Origin: Ashinkailepas kermadecensis
Lineage: Eukaryota > Arthropoda > Thecostraca > Neolepadidae
NCBI GenBank assembly: GCA_034440615.1
Contig: JAOTOM010004677.1
Coordinates: forward strand, 240,001-304,000
Length of the DNA: 64,000 nucleotides
Direction of reading: 5' to 3'
This document shows, one piece after another, positions 39,116-50,749 of this stretch. The notes under the pieces are model-generated. The model searched no databases. It was given only the letters and a program-made list of their open reading frames with translations, and was not told where the DNA came from. The number at the start of each line of letters is the position of its first letter. The stretch's first letter is position 1. Both the position numbers and the translations under genes were made by a program.

Positions 39116-39976
39116 TCACCCGGCGCCGCGGGTCGGGTGATCTGTGATGGTGGCCGTGGTACCGCCACGGGAAGCGGTTGGTTGATGCTGCCGCTGTCCG
39201 ATGGCCAGGTGGAGCTGAGGCTGTACGACCCGCAGCTACCGCGACCGGCTCTTGCTTTAATTATGCCATGGCTTTTTCGTTCCATTATCAACTGTTTATT
39301 TTGACAATGGTGACACTTGAAACCCTCCGCACCTTTCACATTTGACGTTCATACTGCTAACTGTACTTACTGTAGAATTTTCCCTCTCCTGATCCGCACC
39401 CGCTTGGAAAATGTCATTTCATTGTTTTTCCGTGCGAAACATTGGTCCAGCACGCACTTAGCCCCATGTATTATTCCTGGTTTACCTACTTTTTGTCCTG
39501 TTTTGTTCTTCTCTAGCATATTTCCACTATTACTGTATATGCCTTTGATGACGTGAGAAATACACACCGGAGTGCCCATGTGTACCGGGGAAGGCACTCT
39601 CCATGCCTACTATATGGCAAATGTCTATCCCGAATATCGAGGCTTCATTGAACGATGAAATCATGACGGCATTGGTGCCGAGTTTGAGCATTGCACTGCT
39701 ACTGTGAAACCGCGTAGACGGGCGCCACAGAAAACTCTGGTTTTCGACGAGATCAAATACGATCAAAACACGACATTTTGCTGACGGGACGTCTAAACCC
39801 CAAGATGTGTGATATTTCCGTGATTGGCTGGGATTTCCCTTCCCTGACCCGTCCGGCAATTGCCTTGAGGTACGGGCTGAGGGTTAGTGCTCAGTTCTGA
39901 TCCATCTTGAATGCCCCAAACCTGATCAAGCACCGTATTTTCTGGAGGGTGGCGAAATTGCGACAATCGTACCCAC

Positions 39977-40120
39977 CTTTTCCGGTTTGATCTTGTAGTC
40001 CGGAACTTTCTCAAACGCCTTGTCGAAGTCCTCCTTTGACTTGATTCGAACCTTTGAGAGGTCAAGTGCGGGAGGTGGCCCCTTCTTCTCATTTAAAATA
40101 TCGTCCAACTTGAAGGCCAT
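39977..40120 (-). CDS. Putative first coding exon of the unrecognised minus-strand gene
   Basis: Starts with ATG at 40118-40120 and encodes 48 residues: MAFKLDDILNEKKGPPPALD, then LSKVRIKSKEDFDKAFEKVP, DYKIKPEK. The donor is AAG|GTGGGT at 39976, phase 0. The Lys/Asp/Glu-rich helical composition and strong donor make it a convincing exon. The bases before the ATG (aagggaatagt) have an in-frame stop just upstream, which supports this start. It joins in phase with the exon at 34029-34237. Function unknown. Confidence 0.6.
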
Positions 40121-41700
40121 ACTATTCCCTTACCGGCCACCCTGTGAACCAGAGGGGAACCGGTAACAACGGTGGTCGCAGGGGGCATTTCGATGTCAGA
40201 GAGGGCGAGTGCTGGTGACGGACCGATGTCGCTGTTTTCCATTCACGTAACTGTCGATGGGAAAACAAAGAATAATACATCGATCTCATGGGACGGTAGT
40301 GGTCCCCTATGCCCGTCTCGCGGCTGCCCTGTTGCAAGCTGGATGGCATGCATCATCCGTTCCCATTGAAGCATTATTTTGCAGTCGATACCACAACATT
40401 ACTATTAGATGCTGTTATTTAACCCCGAACGACTGAGATATTGATAAACTCATAGCGGGCTAGCTTCTCCGTCTCCTCTCCTGTATATTTATCATGAACC
40501 AACTATCCGATCATGAAAAATAACAGCTTGTTCAGCGGCTGAGGGCCAAATATCCTTCAGAATGATTTCGGATAGCCATTGAGATGCATCGCATTTCACA
40601 TCTAAAGTAAACAACAGGCTTTTCCAACATACATATATAAATACGTCGTTATGAAATGTAACACTTAAATATGATATGTAAATCATGGTCTCCATCGCCA
40701 TTTAGCTTCAGGACGATACCTATATTCCACCTGGATATTGTAAAAATGCAATACTACCTAGAGTATTGGCGTTGAATGGGAAGAATGGACTTAAAAAGCA
40801 GAACACACACACCCTCAACCATATCAACCGGAGGAGCAAATTTGATAAACATTTACCTACCTGAGTACCGGTGGTAAATTACCCAAACGTCAGTGTGTGC
40901 GAATTGCACAATATTTCCATTCAGTACCGCGCCCCCACCGCCCACACACACCCTTGCTAATTTGTACCTGAATCGACGTCGTTTCGTTGCAGTATGTTCA
41001 GATAATCATCCAGAAGTTTTGCGTGATTGGGAACTTCCAAGTCAAAATGTTCCCAAGGTCATTGCAGAAGGCTGTTGTATAAATATGCGCCTTTGTACGC
41101 CTGGATGACGAGCGTGCGGAATCCAGTTGGATGGATACAGCAGCACCTTACTGTAATGCAGCACTGCTCCCTTTCTGGTCATCAGTGGAGATAACTAGGT
41201 ACGGGGTGCACCACGTGCTACGATGAAAGCAGCAGCAAGCAATCAATCAGTACAACTGGCGATCATCCTGGTATTAAACTTACCGGCAATCCATGTCCAC
41301 ATGCTGTCCGTCTGCGCGGGCCCCCGAAGGTGGGAGGGGGATGTTCACGATTGCACTTCGACACGAGAAGCTCCGCCCAGACGGCCGCTCACCGGCAGAA
41401 CAGCGACACGTCGTCTGCCCAGGTCGACCCAGGTCTGAGTCGCCTCAGGCAATCTGGCCCCAGGCGACTGTCGACGCTGGCGCCACGCCAGGCAGCGTTA
41501 CTATGGTAACGGGACTCCGTCGGCTGACTGACGCGGCACTGCCCTGTGCAGGTGGAAGTCCTCTGGGGAGGCTCAAGACCGGGGACCGATGCCCATAATT
41601 TCAGTGTCCCAGATTTTAACGAAAGCTGTCCTTACGGGCTTGCGCGAGCTGTAACGTTCGTGATAACAGCGAGGAATTCGTGTCGCATCCAACGTCGCAT
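40121..41700. other. Stretch without recognisable gene
   Basis: AT-rich unique sequence with a GC-rich part at 41300-41560. No conserved protein segment, RNA gene or clear repeat was recognised on either strand. Confidence 0.5.
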
Positions 41701-41754
41701 GCCGCCACCACGACACGCTACCCAAGAGTATTCGGGAGCGACACCACTCTGCGG

Positions 41755-42174
41755 GAGATGGGTGGTGGGCCACTGGTGACGGAGCTTCAGACCGACGCCT
41801 GTCCGACTGCTATCACCGCCGCAGGGTCTGTCCCGTGCGGCTGGCGTGCGGACATCAAGGCTCAGTTGGATGATCTTCACGACCATGGCATCATCGCACC
41901 AGTCGATTGTCCGACCGAGTGGTGCCATCCCGTGATTGCAGTGGCGAAGCGAGTCCGTCAGGCGTGAGGGTGTGCGTGAACGTTTCGCGTCTCAATGGCT
42001 ATGTGCAGCGGTGCACCTACCACGTGCGTCCACCGCATGACTCGGTGGCTAGCCTAGCAGTCGGTAGCCGCTGTCTTACCACACTGGATGCTGAGATGAG
42101 ATATTTACAGGCCCCCATTTCCGGGGAGAGGCAGGACCTTACGTTTTTCACGTCTCCTTGGGGTCGCCGTTAGC
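41755..42174 (+). pseudogene. Ty3/gypsy reverse transcriptase fragment
   Basis: N-terminal part of an LTR-retrotransposon RT: ELQTDACPTAITAAGSVPCG, WRADIKAQLDDLHDHG, IIAPVDCPTEWCHP, then after a frameshift at about 41960 SGVRVCVNVSRLNGYVQ, SVASLAVGSRCLTTLDAEMR, DLTFFTSPWGR. The pattern matches the gypsy RT start (L--GII-P---P-S-P and VRVCVD---LN). The piece ends abruptly after TSPWGR, before the catalytic YXDD motif. No LTRs, protease or integrase were seen. A broken relic. Confidence 0.88.
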
Positions 42175-42606
42175 TCTTGTGTAGCCCAGTGGATCTCGTC
42201 AATAGTGGAGATGCTTACATCTGCCCCAGGTGTTGAAAGAGAGGTCTCTGGCCGCACGGGAGTGTCCTGAGCCGTGAAAGAAGGCCCCTGAGTCGACTGA
42301 GGGGGCCCCGAGCCGGACGTGCAGGGCCACTGGATCTGTTTGGCTCACGCCGATGGAGAGGGCCTCAGAGCTGACGGTGGTTTCACGCCGACGAATTCGT
42401 GAAGAGGTCCCGAGCAACGGAGACAATCCGGGCCAAAGTGGAGGATTCCCGGTGCTACGCAATAGCTGCATGTACTCTAAGCACATGTAAGGGCCCCAGG
42501 CTGTTGCGTGGCGTATCCAACGGATGAAGGGGCGCTCGCCCTCTGTCTGGTCCGATGAAGCCCTCCATGCGACCGTAAGAGGCCGAGAGGCGTAAGAGCA
42601 GATATG

Positions 42607-42761
42607 GTGGTTATTGGTTTTACACGTCGACCGTTGAGCCATGTAGCGTCGCCAATCTCTCACGCCGATTGGTCGCGGGCGAAGAGTAGCGACAGGTGAG
42701 ACTCGAACCCACAATCTTTCGATTGTGAGATGGGAAACTTATCCCTAGACTACTCGTCCCC
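42607..42761 (-). mobile_element. tRNA-derived SINE, copy 1
   Basis: In minus sense it starts GGGGACGAGTAGTCTAGGGA and carries a B box GGTTCGAGTC. A shared body follows (tcgctactcttcgcccgc and ccaatcggcgtgagagattg-like) and it ends gtaaaaccaataacc. An imperfect target duplication, gagcagatatg, lies on both sides. The same family is at 55261, 57142 and 61208. Confidence 0.88.
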
Positions 42762-42829
42762 GTACGAGCAGATATGTAACCGGTGAAAAATTAAAGCGCA
42801 TCGAACGGTTCATGTAGAAAGGGCCCTTA

Positions 42830-43823
42830 AATCCTGCAGACATCCCGGAGGGCTGGCAAGAGCCGTGAAGGCAAGCCAGGGCCTGCCCGTGAGCTTGAAT
42901 GTCCATATACCAGCTGGAAAGAGCAATATCGGCTGAAAAAGGCCTCCAACAGCTGAATAATAATCAAGGCAATGGGGATCCTGAGGAATAAACAGGGCAC
43001 CCGAGGGCCAGAGATGGGTGGGATGCTATTTGGAATTGTAAGGACCCCTGAGGGATGACAAGGAGCCCGAAGAGCTGACGAGTACTAGTGAGGGCCTATC
43101 TCGGATCTGAAATGCCCCGGAGATGAGAGGTAGACAGGGCCATTGAGGACTGTAATGGACCCTAAAAGCAGGAGGGTCCTGAGGGATGAATATGATTTCG
43201 TGAGTTCGAGAGGACTGGCACGGGATTCTCCATAGGTTGAGAACGGTTCCTAATTGATGAATAAGGTCCCCAGAGATTTAAGAAAGACCCTCTTGGCTGG
43301 CGATTGATGTAAGGAACACCGATGGTCAGCCTCAGAGCTAGAATGGTCTTGGAACCACAAAAGCTGTCGATAGCCAGGAATGACCCCCGGCAGCTTGAGA
43401 GGACCCCTGATGGCTAACAAAGTCCCTGGGAGCCAAGGAGAGTCCCTGAAGCTAACGATGGTTGGTAGGAATACTAAAGGCCCGCCTCAGGGTTAGAAAG
43501 CCCCTGAAGCTAACGATGGTTGGTAGGAATACTAAAGGCCCGCCTCAGGGTTAGAAAGCCCCTGAAGCTAGAAAGACTGTCAGAGACTGGGATGGGCCCC
43601 CCCAACAGCTGGAGATTCCCCGACGATCGAAAATGGCCACTGAGCGCTAGAGGGCTGAACAAGACTGGGATTCCTGAGAGGCTCGCAAGGGGTACCGATG
43701 AGAACAGGGACCATTGAGATTCAGTCACTGAGGTCTACCGATGGCTGTGAGGAATACTGAGGGCTCGTTTCAGAGCTGGAATGTCCGTGATGGCCCGGAA
43801 AGACTGTCGAGGACTGGGATGGG
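42830..43823 (+). repeat. Degenerate short-repeat region with one recent 57-bp duplication
   Basis: Diverged 20-30 bp phrases such as ggacccctgagggatgac and agagctggaatggtc. Within it, cccctgaagctaacgatggt and the following bases to ttagaaag occur twice in tandem (about 43445-43558). No gene is seen. Confidence 0.65.
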
Positions 43824-44304
43824 CAGTGTTAAATTATTCGTGAAATAGGGTGGAAAATGCCACTTTCTGAGAATTGAATAGACATCCTTTCCAGGGAAGT
43901 ATCGGCATTGTGGTTGTTGATGTGTGCTTGAGGTGTCCGCGACTCACTTCCAAACGTATTTCATGTATAGGCGTCATGCTTATGCTCAACATTACGGATT
44001 GTGATGCACAAGCATCTCGTAACACAATTCCAGGTACAGAGATCATCTATGGTGTGGTCTGCTAAGCAATGTCATCTGCTGATACCATGGTATCGCAATC
44101 GCTAACGTTAGTATAGGCATCCCGATAACAGGTGTCCCACAAATTAAATTAAAAACATGCACTTGAGTACACTATTGGCTGAAAAATTGAGTTTCAAGAA
44201 CTGAAACGATATTTCAATTGGCATACTTCCATGACACATTTCGACATCCCACTGTACTCGTTTCGCCATCTCACACCTAACGAAAAACCAATATTTTAAC
44301 ACTG
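43824..44304 (+). mobile_element. hAT-type MITE, copy 1
   Basis: Length 481 bp. Ends are CAGTGTTAAATTATTCG and TATTTTAACACTG, so the inverted termini are CAGTGTTAAA. A perfect 8-bp target duplication, gggatggg, lies at 43816-43823 and 44305-44312. An 8-bp duplication with CAG termini fits the hAT superfamily. No transposase. A second copy at 61716-62284 shares both ends and much of the interior. Confidence 0.9.
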
Positions 44305-44312
44305 GGGATGGG

Positions 44313-46735
44313 TTCCCCAGAGCTAGAGCGGTGTTGTCGGCAGCTAAGCGGGTTGTTCTGGTCATTACGGAACTTTTGGAGCTTGATTGTTGGCCTCGCA
44401 CCAGCCACTCCAGCGCAGTGTGCCTGCCTTTCCCCGACTGATTTAACATTTTCCTCTCTCTCTCTCTCTCTCTCTTTCCCCGCTTGATGCCGGCTCAGTG
44501 TCGGTAACCCACATCGAGCTCAGTCCTTCGCACCGTGTCGCGTCACCACAAAAGTCGCTGGCTCCACATTACCGGCAGTGTATTTACAGGACTGGTGCGG
44601 AAACAGGCGCACAGCACCACACCGACGGATGACGGCCGGCAGGACGGCGACAGGGTGGCCTCTCCTGAGGTCGCCGTCCCTACGGCCCCTGCCGCGCTCC
44701 CGCGCCTGAAACAGGGGCACAGCAGGCAGCCATGGGCGGTACAGGAGGCGGTAGGTCGCTGCGCTGGATGTTGCGGACGTGAGTTGGGCGTGGATTGCCA
44801 CACCAAGACTCGTGGGGTTTTCCGGTACGTTTTCACAACTTAGAACGGATGTTTCGGTAATCCCTCCATCCCAATGCTTGAGCTTAGGCTACATTTGGTG
44901 CTCTGAACATTCAGGTGGTATTTACTCACCCTCACATTTTCAAACTCAAATTTATCCTGGGCTCAACATCTGGCACACCAATAAGTCGGGAGATGCAAAC
45001 CGATGAGCACGGGGAGTTATTTTCCATACACATTGAAGGGGCCCCACTTCAAAGAAACTCACTCCACCAATACGACTAGGCAAGGACCAAGTCGAGCTTG
45101 GAACTGATTGAGCTTCCCCTCGACAATCAGGTTGGCAATGCTCCATTCCTAGTGGTGCAGGCGACCGGGAATGATTGGGTCTTGTGTTTGTCAACGCCCG
45201 TCAATCGTATAGACTATCGACATGGAAAGCTATATAGTCCATTAAAATAATTTCGAGGGGACCCCGCCGAAGCAAACTTGACAAAAGATAGGCAACCTCG
45301 CAAACGGGCGTATATCCCGCAGCGAGAGCTTTCTGGTCGGCACACACAATCACGCCACGCGTGATTGTGTGATTTCATAATTAAAGTCGGCACACACAAT
45401 CACGCCACGCGTGCCGCCAACCTGCGAACGCAACGCTCGGCCCACCGATTACGGTCCCCAATGCATGCAGGTGGGCGTGTGTTGCCGCCGCCGTGGGCGA
45501 CCACTCGGCGCCAGGCTCCTGTCGGCGTGTATGTCTGTCTGTGCCCACGTGACCCCGGCCAGGCGGACTGTCTGTCTGTACCCACGCGACGGACACCCCG
45601 GCCAAGCGGGCTGTCCGTCTGCACGTGTGCCTGTCTGTGCTGGTGTCGAGGACAGCCCGAGGAACCGGCCCGTCCACGCCGGGCGCCGGTGGCTCAGTGG
45701 CTACGCTGAGCGTCTGGCAAGCCGGAGGTACGGGGTTCGATTCCCCGCGGTGCCCGCCCTCCACGCTCCAGGCTGTCGCAGTACGACATCGGACCTGGCA
45801 AGCCGGACGTGCGGGGTTCCACGGATGTGCGGGGTTCCGGCCCGCCCTTCCTGCCTGCTCCGAGCTGACGCCATGTGACACCAGCTGCTCCACGCGTCGT
45901 GAAGCCACACAACCACCCACACCGTGCGTGCCTGTGTCGCCGGCAGACCCGGACACACGGCCGGCGGGTGCTCACGTCTGCGCCCGCCGGAGCAGCGCGG
46001 CGACACACCGACGGCGGACGAGTTTCGTCTACTGTACCGGGGCGGCACCGGGGACGCCGGACGAGCGTCGTCTCGGCGGCCGCCGAGGCCCGACAGTCGC
46101 GCGGCCGACAGCCCAGCTGCCGAACGACTCGACACCGCCACCGTCACGCGCGTGCATCGCACGGCCCGCCGCCGTGCCAGTCAGTCCCACTAACCCGGCA
46201 GCGCCCGCTGTCACACGCGCCGACGGCTCGACGGTCGCCTCGCGCCGCCCGACCGCCCGGCTCGGCTCCGACTGAGCGGCGGCAGCCGGCACCTGAAACG
46301 AACGGCGTACCAGCGAGACGAGCGCCCCGACGGCTGCCGGCGGGCGCCGGACCACGGCTGGGGTGCCGGACTGGACCGGGACCAAGGACCGGGATCACGA
46401 CAGGATCACAGGATCACAGTTGGAGATGGGCGTCCGCAGGGAATCTGGCAGATCCCCGACTCTTGCAACAATTTTCGACTCGACTGGAATGCGGATAATT
46501 ATGCTATAGTGATTCATAGGCATTCCAATTGGCAAATGCGAACTGGTCTGGAAGCCTGCGTATCTTAGTCTTAAAATTCGCACATTCAGTGCCGACCAAG
46601 GTCACGACGGCGTACCACGCGGTAAGGCGCCTCACATTTTGCTCACACACTGGATAGCATAACACTTCAAAGCCCATATTCTCGGAGATCTAACTGGAAT
46701 TACAATATCTAACTGGAATTACAATTTGTTGTCGA
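44313..46735. other. Stretch without recognisable protein gene
   Basis: GC-rich in part (45400-46400). Contains (CT)n at about 44456-44476, a 36-bp near-duplicate of gtcggcacacacaatcacgc (45337 and 45387) and a tRNA-like sequence at 45682. The overlapping frames of 100-200 codons at 45400-46500 have no family resemblance and reflect high GC. Confidence 0.5.
45682..45755 (+). tRNA. tRNA-like sequence, probably a SINE head or pseudogene
   Basis: A seven-pair acceptor stem (GGCGCCG with CGGTGCC, one G-U), a GCTC/GAGC D-stem and a perfect T-arm CGGGGTTCGATTCCCCG with a canonical B box. The anticodon arm does not fold into a standard 7-base loop (TCTGG/CCGGA leaves only CAAG), so a working tRNA is unlikely. 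Partial echoes of the 3' half (gtgcggggttcc) occur twice at 45809-45840. Read as a tRNA-derived repeat. Confidence 0.4.
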
Positions 46736-47717
46736 GTTTTCACTTGTGCACACGGGATGTGGACGGACAAGAACCCTATCGGCCGTGCCGGAAGAGAACT
46801 GGTTGGAAGTGGTCCACTCGGGCCAGGACACACGCCACCTTTGAAGGATCGCCCGCCGAGGAGCTCGTGCTCAAGTTATACTTATTTTCCCGGTCCGAAG
46901 ACGGACGTCCGGCAGGAGGTCCAAGTCGAGGAACAAGCTGCTCCAGCTACTCATCGTCGAGATGAAGGAGCTGTGGAGCATCGTAAAAATCGAGACCGTC
47001 ACAGACAAGAATCTGAAGATCAAGGTGGAGAGGCTGCTCACCGAGTACCAGACCATCAAGGACAATCTACTCGCCAGGCTCATCGTGACGGCCGACATCA
47101 GAAGGAAGGAGGGGGAAGCCAACTTGATGAAGCTGCTTGACTATGCCTCTCTGCTGGGGGACCTGGCCAAGGAGGACGTGGGGATCCTGGAGAACCAGAG
47201 GACTGCCAGTCCTCTGGTCCTCCAGGATCCCCACGTTCTCCTTCCTGGGCAGGCTCCCCCAGCGGGTGGTCCTTCCTCCGCTTGGGTGAGGCACAGTCAA
47301 ACAAACTGGCCAAGCTGGCTTTCCACCCCACTTCCTCTTCATGAGTCTGGTTGGTAGGCTGTCCTTCTTGATGGTCTGGTACTCGGTGAGCAGCCTCTCC
47401 ACCTTGATCCTTGGTTCTTGTCTGTGACAGTCTCGACGTTGACCTGCTCCACAGCCTCCTCACCTCAATGACTAGCTGGAGCAGCTTGTTCCTCAACTTG
47501 GATCTCTTGCCGGACGTCCGATCTACGGACCGGATAAATAAGTATGACTTGAGAACATGATCCCTTGGCGGGCCGCCACTGAAAGGCATGCTGTTACGGT
47601 CCTTGGCCGAGTGCACCGCCTCCAGCCAGTCCTCCGCCAGCACGCAGTCGCGCTGACCGAGCAGTTCCTCGTCTGTCCACATCTCTTCTGCAAAAGTGAA
47701 CACTGAATACAACACAA
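46736..47717. repeat. Inverted duplication with about 480-bp arms meeting head to head
   Basis: The left arm (46736-47205) and right arm (47207-47717, inverse) abut almost without spacer at ggactgccagtcc. The shared sequence includes gaacaagctgctccagct and ggagaggctgctcaccgagt with accagaccatcaag. The arms differ by substitutions and small indels. Each keeps a different intact part of what looks like one ancestral frame: right arm EEMWTDEELLGQRDCVLAED and SKLRNKLLQLVIEV; left arm KIKVERLLTEYQTIKDNLLA and ANLMKLLDYASLLGDLAKED. The protein, rich in charged helices, is not recognised. Likely a mobile-element or gene-fragment palindrome. Confidence 0.8.
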
Positions 47718-49608
47718 TTTCATGGAATTTCAGTCTAATCTGGAAGCATATTTAACATTGGTCATTAAGTGTTATGCTATTCAGTGTGACTGAGCAAAAT
47801 CCGAGGCACCTTTTTCTCGTGATGCGTCGCCGGGATCCCGATCGACACCGAATATGCACACTTTAGAACGACGATGCACATGCATACAGACGAGTTCAAA
47901 TTTGCATATTGATCAATCACTTATAGCACAATGATTCACATTCCAATTGACCCTAAAATAAATGCAAGAGTCGGGGGTCTTCAGGTCCCGTAAGGCCCCA
48001 GGACCGGGCTCGAGACTGGGATCGGGGTCGGAACGTGGATGTGCCACAGTCATTGACGAGGTCAAGATCGGGACTTGCCCAGGAGGATAGCGACTACTCC
48101 ACAGGCTGTCACCGGGACAAGGTAACCAGTGACAGTCGTGAGCGAAGCCGGATGGTGGATTCCCAACGGAGAAGGAAGGGAACAGAAGCACGAGAACGTC
48201 AGACTCTAGCACGTAGTTTCGGAAGTCGAAGACGCCGCTTTTCTGTTTACCTTCCGCTACATTCAAGACCTGGTGAACCTCCAACAGAATCCGCGCGAGA
48301 ACCACAGACAGCCTTCTCAAATGTAGCCAAGTGACTGCTGGCAGATTGATGAATGCCCAGACAAGTCTTCCTCGCGACCGGCACGGTGCGAAGCAGTGAT
48401 GTTCCACTCCGCATTGCGCCATTCGTAATAAAGGCGTGGAGACTCATTAGTCTATAACGAACAACACAATCTGAACAACTTGAATGACTCCAAACCCGTC
48501 ATAACCGCAAAATTTATCCGAGGTCTGAGCCCAGTGGGGGAACCTGTCGGCTGGCTGTCTGCGGCTCTCGGCGCGGCACGGCACGCTATACCCTCCGCAC
48601 TGGATCGTCGGCTGCGCATCTGTCCAGTGTACATCCTACGGCGGCGCGCGCCGTACGTGCCTGAGCAACCTGGCGGGGTGGTCCGACACGGCGACAGCAG
48701 CGCCTCTGGTGGCGGGCGACAGAGCCGGTCGCGCTGCGGCGGCGACCAACGGCACGCTAGCGGGCCCGGGAAACGTGTCAGTGCAGTCGGCGTTCGGCGG
48801 GCACGGCCACGGCATGTGCTCGCCGGAGTCGTGTGCGCGTCTACGCGCCGCGCCACGACCCCGACAGCCACCGCGTCGGACGTCGGACGGGTGCGACCGC
48901 GTCCCGACACCGGCCACACAGACGCCACACTTCGGACGGCTGTTGGCCAGCCCCGAACGTCAGATCAAGAACATCGACATCCTGCACCGTTCATGTAATC
49001 AGGCTGCAACATCAGCTGCTCGCATCTACTTGAGCTAGCTCTGCACGGTAAATCGAAACCACACGCTGTGCGTTTGTGTTGCAAATGTAACTGACATGCT
49101 ATGCTTCGATGACAATGACAACCGTATCGATTAGATTACGCCCAGGCTACGAGACTGCTGCCAACCGAGCGTAACTTTCGGCGTCGCCGTCTGGACACTG
49201 TTCGGACAACACACAACACGCACGCAATGCAAAGCCAACACACACTGGCGGTAAAGCAGCCCCTTCTGCGATTACCGGGCCACCCAATGACACTGCACCA
49301 CGGAACACACATATATACACATATACATACGCATACACCTGCTCGTGTGTCTGTGCACCAATGTATACCTTCGCACCGGCCTACACGCCGACGAGTGTTG
49401 CGCAGACGCGGCGGCACCTGCGCACAGAGAGGGCAGACAGCGGTCAGCACGTCACCTCCGTCACGCCGTCACACGCCGTCACACGACCGCGTCACACCCC
49501 GTCACGCGAGCGCCACGGCCCAGCAGGGACACACAGTCGGACAGCCAGACAACAGTCGGACAGCGGCGGGCGGCCGGCGTCAGACAGACAGTGGGCGGAC
49601 AGGCGCCG
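47718..49608. other. Intergenic stretch downstream of PRPF4B
   Basis: Between the inverted duplication and the PRPF4B stop codon on the minus strand. GC-rich at 48500-48960 and 49400-49600, with repeated cgtcacacgccgtcacac. No conserved protein was recognised. A polyadenylation signal for PRPF4B is not evident. Confidence 0.45.
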
Positions 49609-49716
49609 CTAGAAGCTCTCCTGCACGAACGCGTGTCGGAGCGCCTCCGACGGCGAGATCCGCTTGCTGGAGTCCATCATGAGCGCCCGCTCGAGCAGCT
49701 CGCGCAGCTGGTGCAC
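49609..49716 (-). CDS. PRPF4B: PRPF4B terminal exon (end of kinase C-lobe and stop)
   Basis: Last coding exon of the splicing kinase PRP4 (PRPF4B), a nuclear dual-specificity kinase of the CLK/DYRK-related group that phosphorylates spliceosomal proteins such as PRP6 and PRP31 and is needed for B-complex formation. The acceptor is gtgttgcag (minus). It encodes VHQLRELLERALMMDSSKRI, SPSEALRHAFVQESF and TAG at 49609-49611. It matches the family ending VHQL-DLLD--L-LDP-KRIS---AL-H-FI-E. Thirty-five residues plus stop, phase 0. Confidence 0.95.
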   Translation of the reverse strand: MHQLRELLERALMMDSSKRISPSEALRHAFVQESF

Positions 49717-50040
49717 CTGCAACACACAGCTGGTGCTGAGCACGGCAGGACGACAGCGGGGCTGTGCCTCAGTGCGGCTGCCAGCGGACAGGTGGAGGGC
49801 CGACACCACGCCCACAGGTCGATATAGAGTCTCGAAGCCCCCGTCGGGGAAACAGACGCCCCGGACCTCGCGCCGGAGGGACAGGAGCCCGGACCTTCAG
49901 TCAGAGGGACAAACGCACCAGACCTCTCACCAGAGCGACAGGCGGGACCTACCGTCAGGGGGACAAGTGCACCGTGTCTCCCGCCATGCGAGTGCAACAG
50001 TCGTATCCATGTTGACAGGGCACCCTGGAACCTGCTGCCA

Positions 50041-50105
50041 GTTGGTTGGTTGGTTATTTGGACTTAGGGGGTGTATCGACCGCTTCGACCATACAGCGCC
50101 TATAG
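50041..50105 (+). mobile_element. Short retroposon fragment with (GGTT)n tail
   Basis: ttggttggttggttatttgg followed by acttagggggtgtatcgacc and cagcgcctata, related to 8509-8571 and 56826-56900. In retroposon sense (minus) it ends CCAAATAACCAACCAACCAA. No clear target duplication was seen. It lies in the last PRPF4B intron. Confidence 0.55.
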
Positions 50106-50675
50106 CAATGTTATATGGACAGCTTAATGGGATTGGTGCCAACAGTAGTGCACGAACCTCCAGAATACAGGCAGATCATTCCGAGCTTCGAGTGTTACAT
50201 GCCGGTGAGGTGTGTACATCGCTCTAAAGTCGACATCCGAAAGAACGCGAAAAAGTTGTCCCGAAGTTATCGCGCGCGCGCGGTTACTCAGGAGATCGGA
50301 CGCAGCGCCATGACATAACAGCGGTCATCCGGCCACTGCGGCAGCCGCCGTGCGCAGTCAGTCACGAGAGTCGCCGGGCCACCGTTCTGGGAGGGCCCAC
50401 ACGGAGACCTACCATCGGGGCGGAGATGCGTCAGTGCGGCGCCCAGCCACCCACAGCCGGGTGCGACTGGCGCGTTTACAGGGGTTATGAACTGTGGAGG
50501 TTGTGAACTGCGGAGGTTATGAAATGTGGAGGTTATGATCGTTCGGGATGCGCCAGCTGCCGGTGCTGATTCGGCGGCGCGGACAAGGACACGTCACACC
50601 GACGGCTCGTCGGCGACGGCAGTCGTCCGTGCACGGGGAGGCGAGGCGAATGGACGCTCACGTAACCCGGCCGGG

Positions 50676-50745
50676 GGTGTCAGTTAGTTAGTTATTTGGG
50701 CCTAACCCTAACCCTAGCATATATATATAAAACCCTAGCATATAT
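50676..50745. repeat. Retroposon tail joined to telomere-like cctaaccctaaccctagc
   Basis: gttagttagttatttgggcc runs into three imperfect CCCTAA units and then tagcatatatatataaaacc repeated as tagcatatat. This short junction separates a (CTAA)n-tailed retroposon piece from the LINE fragment. It is too short to be a real telomere. Confidence 0.6.
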
Positions 50746-50749
50746 ATCA

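Noticed and set aside
38157..39304. Frames up to 240 codons on both strands
   Set aside because: Open on both strands because of a GC-rich minisatellite with repeat lengths near multiples of 3.
45682..45755. Functional tRNA gene
   Set aside because: The anticodon stem and loop cannot form normally, and partial copies lie next to it.
45381..46498. Cluster of overlapping 100-216 codon frames on both strands
   Set aside because: High GC lowers stop frequency; no conserved motif, and one covers the tRNA-like sequence.
50701..50717. Internal telomere
   Set aside because: Only about three imperfect CCCTAA units at a retroposon junction.
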